Shown here: positions 5,084 through 7,594 of the stretch, in pieces | Layout of the letters: each line of letters starts with the position of its first letter | Numbering within the stretch: position 1 is the first letter of the stretch | Source: Pseudonocardiales bacterium | GTDB taxonomy: Bacteria; Actinomycetota; Actinomycetes; Mycobacteriales; Pseudonocardiaceae | Assembly: GCA_013695005.1 (NCBI GenBank) | Contig: JACDBJ010000445.1 | Coordinates: 1 to 7,594, forward strand | Length of the DNA stretch: 7,594 nucleotides | Direction of reading: 5' to 3' | Notes under the pieces: generated by a model | Database searches by the model: none | Seen by the model: only the letters and a program-made list of their open reading frames with translations | Told to the model about the DNA's origin: nothing | Translations under genes and position numbers: made by a program

Positions 5084-7018
5084 GTGAGTGACCAGCCCGT
5101 TTTCTCCCGGCTCGAACCGCTGCTGCCGCTGGTGTCCAAGCCGGTGCAGTACGTCGGCGGCGAGCTGAACGCGGCGGACACCAACTGGGACGCGGCCGAC
5201 GTGCGCTGGGCGCTGCTCTACCCCGACGCCTACGAGGTCGGGCTGCCCAACCAAGGTGTGATGATCCTCTACGAGATCCTCAACGAGCAGCCTCAGACGC
5301 TTGCCGAGCGCGCCTACGCCGTCTGGCCGGACCTCGAGGCGCTGATGCGCGAGCACGGCGTGCCGGCGTTCACCGTCGACTCGCACCGCCCACTCGCGGC
5401 CTTCGACGTCCTCGGCGTCAGCTTCGCCACCGAGCTCGGCTACACGAACCTGCTCACCACGCTCGACCTGGCTGGCATCCCGCTGCACGCGCGCGACCGC
5501 ACCGACGAGCACCCCGTCGTGGTGGCCGGCGGGCATGCCGCGTTCAACCCCGAGCCGATCGCCGACTTCATCGACGCCGCCGTGCTCGGTGACGGCGAGC
5601 AGGCAGTGCTGGACATCACCGAGGTGATGCGTCGGAGTAAGCAGAGCGGCAGTCCCGGCGGCCGGGCCGAGCTGATGCTGCGGCTGGCCGAGACGCCCGG
5701 TGTGTACGTCCCAGGCGGCTACGACGTGAGCTACCGCCCGGACGGCGCGATCGAGCAGGTCGCGCCGAACCACCCCAGGGTGCCGCGCCGCGTCGTCAAG
5801 CGGACCACCGCCGATCTCGACTCATGGCCGTACCCGCGCAAGCCGCTCGTCCCGCTCGCCGAGGCCGTGCACGAGCGGATGAGCGTGGAGATCTTCCGCG
5901 GCTGCACCCGCGGTTGCCGCTTCTGCCAGGCCGGCATGATCACCCGGCCGGTGCGCGAGCGATCGATCAAGGGCATCGGCGAGATGGTCGAGCGCGGGCT
6001 GGAGGCCAGCGGCTACACCGAGGTCGGGCTGCTCTCGCTCTCCAGCGCCGACCACTCCGAGATCGCCGAGATCACCAAGGGCCTCGCCGACCGCTACGAG
6101 GGCACCCACACCTCGCTGAGCCTGCCATCCACCCGCGTCGACGCGTTCAACGTCGAGCTCGCCGAGGAGTTGGCCCGCAACGGCCGCCGCTCCGGGCTGA
6201 CGTTCGCCCCCGAGGGCGGCTCGGAGCGGATCCGCAAGGTGATCAACAAGATGGTCTCCGAGGACGACCTGATCCGCACCGTCAGCGCCGCTTACGCACA
6301 GGGCTGGCCGCAGGTGAAGCTCTACTTCATGTGCGGGCTGCCCACCGAGACCGACGAGGACGTGGTCGCGATCGCCGGCATGGCGCACCGGGTCATCGCG
6401 GCCGGCCGGGAGGCCAGCGGCCGCAACGACGTCCGCTGCACGATCTCCATCGGCGGCTTCGTGCCCAAGCCGCACACCCCGTTCCAGTGGGCCCCCCAGG
6501 CCGACCCGGACACCGTGGACGGCCGGCTGCGCAAGCTGCGCGACGCGATCAACGCCGATCGCCGGCTGAGCAAACAGATCAAGCTGCGCTTCCACGACGG
6601 CAAGCCCAGTGTGATCGAAGGCCTGCTCGCCAGGGGTGACCGCCGGGTCGGCGCGGTGATCGAGCGGGTCTGGCGCGCCGGCGGACGCTTCGACGGCTGG
6701 CGCGAGCACTTCTCCTACCAGCGCTGGGTCGACGCCGCTGACGCCGAGCTCTCGCGCCAGGGCGTCTCGCTGGGCTGGTTCACCACCAGGGAGCGCACCG
6801 AGGACGAAGTGCTGCCGTGGGAGCACCTCGACTCCGGCCTGGACCGCGACTGGCTGTGGGCGGACTGGCAGGACGCGCTGTCGGAGCAGGAGCAGGACGA
6901 CTGCCGGTGGACGCCGTGCTTCGACTGCGGCGTCTGCCCGGCGACCGGGGCGGACATCGAGGTCGGACCCAGCGGCCTGACGTTGCTGCCGATCACGCCG
7001 GTGAGCGCCGGTGGGTGA
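5084..7018 (+). CDS. B12-binding-like/radical SAM protein, TIGR03960 type
   Basis: Predicted cytoplasmic iron-sulfur enzyme of 644 residues that should cleave S-adenosylmethionine to a 5'-deoxyadenosyl radical; the reaction and substrate of this family are not known to me. Domains: an N-terminal region of about 40-185 resembling a cobalamin-binding Rossmann fold (RWALLYPDAYEVG, VLGVSFATELGYTNLL, VVVAGGHAAFNPEPIADF), without a clear DxHxxG cobalamin-ligand motif; a radical SAM core with the cluster motif CTRGCRFC (C274, C278, C281); and a GGSERIRKVINKM region. The C-terminus carries four cysteines, C607, C612, C615 and C618 (CRWTPCFDCGVC), a conserved tail in this family that could hold a second Fe-S cluster or zinc. 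Length is normal. The start is GTG 5084, next to the -10 box. The stop lies inside the start of the downstream acetyltransferase gene, so the two are co-translated. Family members often neighbour a TIGR03936/DUF2344 protein. Confidence 0.9.
   Translation: MSDQPVFSRLEPLLPLVSKPVQYVGGELNAADTNWDAADVRWALLYPDAYEVGLPNQGVMILYEILNEQPQTLAERAYAVWPDLEALMREHGVPAFTVDSHRPLAAFDVLGVSFATELGYTNLLTTLDLAGIPLHARDRTDEHPVVVAGGHAAFNPEPIADFIDAAVLGDGEQAVLDITEVMRRSKQSGSPGGRAELMLRLAETPGVYVPGGYDVSYRPDGAIEQVAPNHPRVPRRVVKRTTADLDSWPYPRKPLVPLAEAVHERMSVEIFRGCTRGCRFCQAGMITRPVRERSIKGIGEMVERGLEASGYTEVGLLSLSSADHSEIAEITKGLADRYEGTHTSLSLPSTRVDAFNVELAEELARNGRRSGLTFAPEGGSERIRKVINKMVSEDDLIRTVSAAYAQGWPQVKLYFMCGLPTETDEDVVAIAGMAHRVIAAGREASGRNDVRCTISIGGFVPKPHTPFQWAPQADPDTVDGRLRKLRDAINADRRLSKQIKLRFHDGKPSVIEGLLARGDRRVGAVIERVWRAGGRFDGWREHFSYQRWVDAADAELSRQGVSLGWFTTRERTEDEVLPWEHLDSGLDRDWLWADWQDALSEQEQDDCRWTPCFDCGVCPATGADIEVGPSGLTLLPITPVSAGG
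7000..7005 (+). promoter_or_regulatory. Possible ribosome binding site of the GNAT gene
   Basis: GGTGAG lies 5 nt before the GTG at 7011; GGTGA pairs with the end of 16S rRNA (part of GGAGGTGA). An in-frame TGA at 7002-7004 excludes any start further upstream, so GTG 7011 is the earliest possible start. Confidence 0.4.
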
Positions 7019-7594
7019 GCTCTACAGCGGCACTCCAAGCGGGCCGCCGCCATTCACCATCCGGATCGCCGACGAGCGCGACCTCCCCGCGCTGGCCGAG
7101 CTGCGACGCGTCTGGTTGGAGGAGCGCCTCGGCAACCCGATCGCCGACCCTGGCTTCGCGGCCTCGTTCGCGTCCTGGTGGCGCGCCGAGCTGCCACGCC
7201 GGACGTTCTGGGTGGCCGAGGTCGGCAACGAGCGCAGCGGCTTCACGATGGTCGGCTCGCTGAACGTGGTCGAGATCGTGCATATGCCCCGCCCCGGCGG
7301 GCGCGCGGGCCGGTGGGGCCACGTCGGCAACGCCTTCGTGCTGGCGTCCTTCACCGACCGTGGCGTGCCATCCGCGTTGCTGGCCGAAGCGGTCGAGCAC
7401 GCGCGGCGGCAGCGATACCAGCGCCTCGTGCTCGCGCCGACGGCCGGCAGCGCCTCGTTCTACCGACGCGCCGGTTTCCGCCCGGCCGGCGACGGCATGC
7501 TGGTGCTCGACCCCTTGCGCCCCGACGACGGCAACGAATCCAGCGCTGAGTCAGCCGCGCAGTCAGCCCCACAGCCTGCCGCGGAGCAGCGGTG
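7011..7594 (+). CDS. GNAT-family N-acetyltransferase (open at right edge)
   Basis: Predicted cytoplasmic acetyl-CoA-dependent acetyltransferase; at least 194 codons with no stop before the window ends. Visible GNAT features: an N-terminal strand and helix FTIRIADERDLPALAELRRVW (15-35, split here as FTIRIADERD plus LPALAELRRVW), the central strand TFWVAEV, a strand VGNAFVLASF leading into the acetyl-CoA loop RGVPSALL (117-124), and the C-terminal LVLAPTAGSASFYRRAGF (139-156), the typical end of the fold. The loop has proline (P120) where the consensus R/Q-x-x-G-x-G/A has glycine. The last 20 or so residues form an Ala/Ser/Gln/Glu-rich tail. The gene overlaps the radical SAM stop by 8 nt, so the two are coupled. 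The final bases are GGTG; the next base could complete a TGA stop overlapping a GTG start. The acetyl acceptor cannot be predicted. Confidence 0.85.
   Translation, partial: MGELYSGTPSGPPPFTIRIADERDLPALAELRRVWLEERLGNPIADPGFAASFASWWRAELPRRTFWVAEVGNERSGFTMVGSLNVVEIVHMPRPGGRAGRWGHVGNAFVLASFTDRGVPSALLAEAVEHARRQRYQRLVLAPTAGSASFYRRAGFRPAGDGMLVLDPLRPDDGNESSAESAAQSAPQPAAEQR

Noticed and set aside
5380..5399. D-S-H near residues 99-101 as a cobalamin DxHxxG motif
   Set aside because: The glycine is missing and the position in the fold is wrong, so cobalamin ligation through this motif is not supported.
5822..6826. Long minus-strand frame opposite the radical SAM gene
   Set aside because: Antisense shadow with no recognisable domain; the plus strand carries clear radical SAM motifs.
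1..7594. CRISPR array, tRNA, rRNA, transposase or phage genes
   Set aside because: No regularly spaced repeats, no cloverleaf-like segment in the short gaps, and every long stretch is accounted for by the eight genes.

Overview
The window is very GC-rich, with strong third-position GC, many GTG starts, apparently leaderless promoters and an lprG/P55 pair. This points to an actinobacterium. A mycolate-related or Pseudonocardiales-type lineage is plausible, but no marker gene here fixes the taxon. The window is almost fully coding: eight genes, with the largest non-coding gap about 130 bases. I see no rRNA, tRNA, CRISPR array, transposase, phage gene or attachment site.

Left block, minus strand (1-2328). 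Reading from right to left, a D-amino-acid-oxidase-family flavoprotein (1384-2328) is followed by an LprG-type lipoprotein (639-1337). Its stop codon directly touches the start of a P55-type major facilitator (638 to beyond position 1, N-terminal 212 residues only). lprG-P55 is the known mycobacterial envelope-lipid export pair. A -10-like element just before the lprG GTG suggests the pair has its own leaderless transcript, separate from or additional to read-through from the oxidase gene.

Middle block, plus strand (2374-4954). Diverging from the oxidase across only 45 bp is a tightly overlapping three-gene operon: a NodI/DrrA-like ABC ATPase and two different ABC-2 permeases. Junctions overlap by 1 and 4 nt. 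Together they should form an exporter with a heterodimeric membrane part and an ATPase dimer. The substrate cannot be read from the sequence. A 129-bp gap follows, holding an imperfect 61-bp inverted repeat.

Right block, plus strand (5084 to edge). A B12-binding-like/radical SAM protein of the TIGR03960 type is overlapped by 8 nt by a GNAT acetyltransferase gene that runs to the window edge. In other actinobacteria this radical SAM protein usually sits beside a TIGR03936 (DUF2344) partner and ribonuclease E/G, so such genes may lie just beyond the right edge.

I did not find a clearly new multi-gene system. The points most worth a second look are the abutting lprG-P55 junction with a Glu/Gln exchange in the transporter, the radical SAM-GNAT coupling, the altered active-site positions in the oxidase, the missing A-loop aromatic in the ATPase, the intergenic inverted repeat, and three start codons that each have a TANNNT box 6-7 nt upstream. 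All family assignments are from motif reading and memory; no database search was run.
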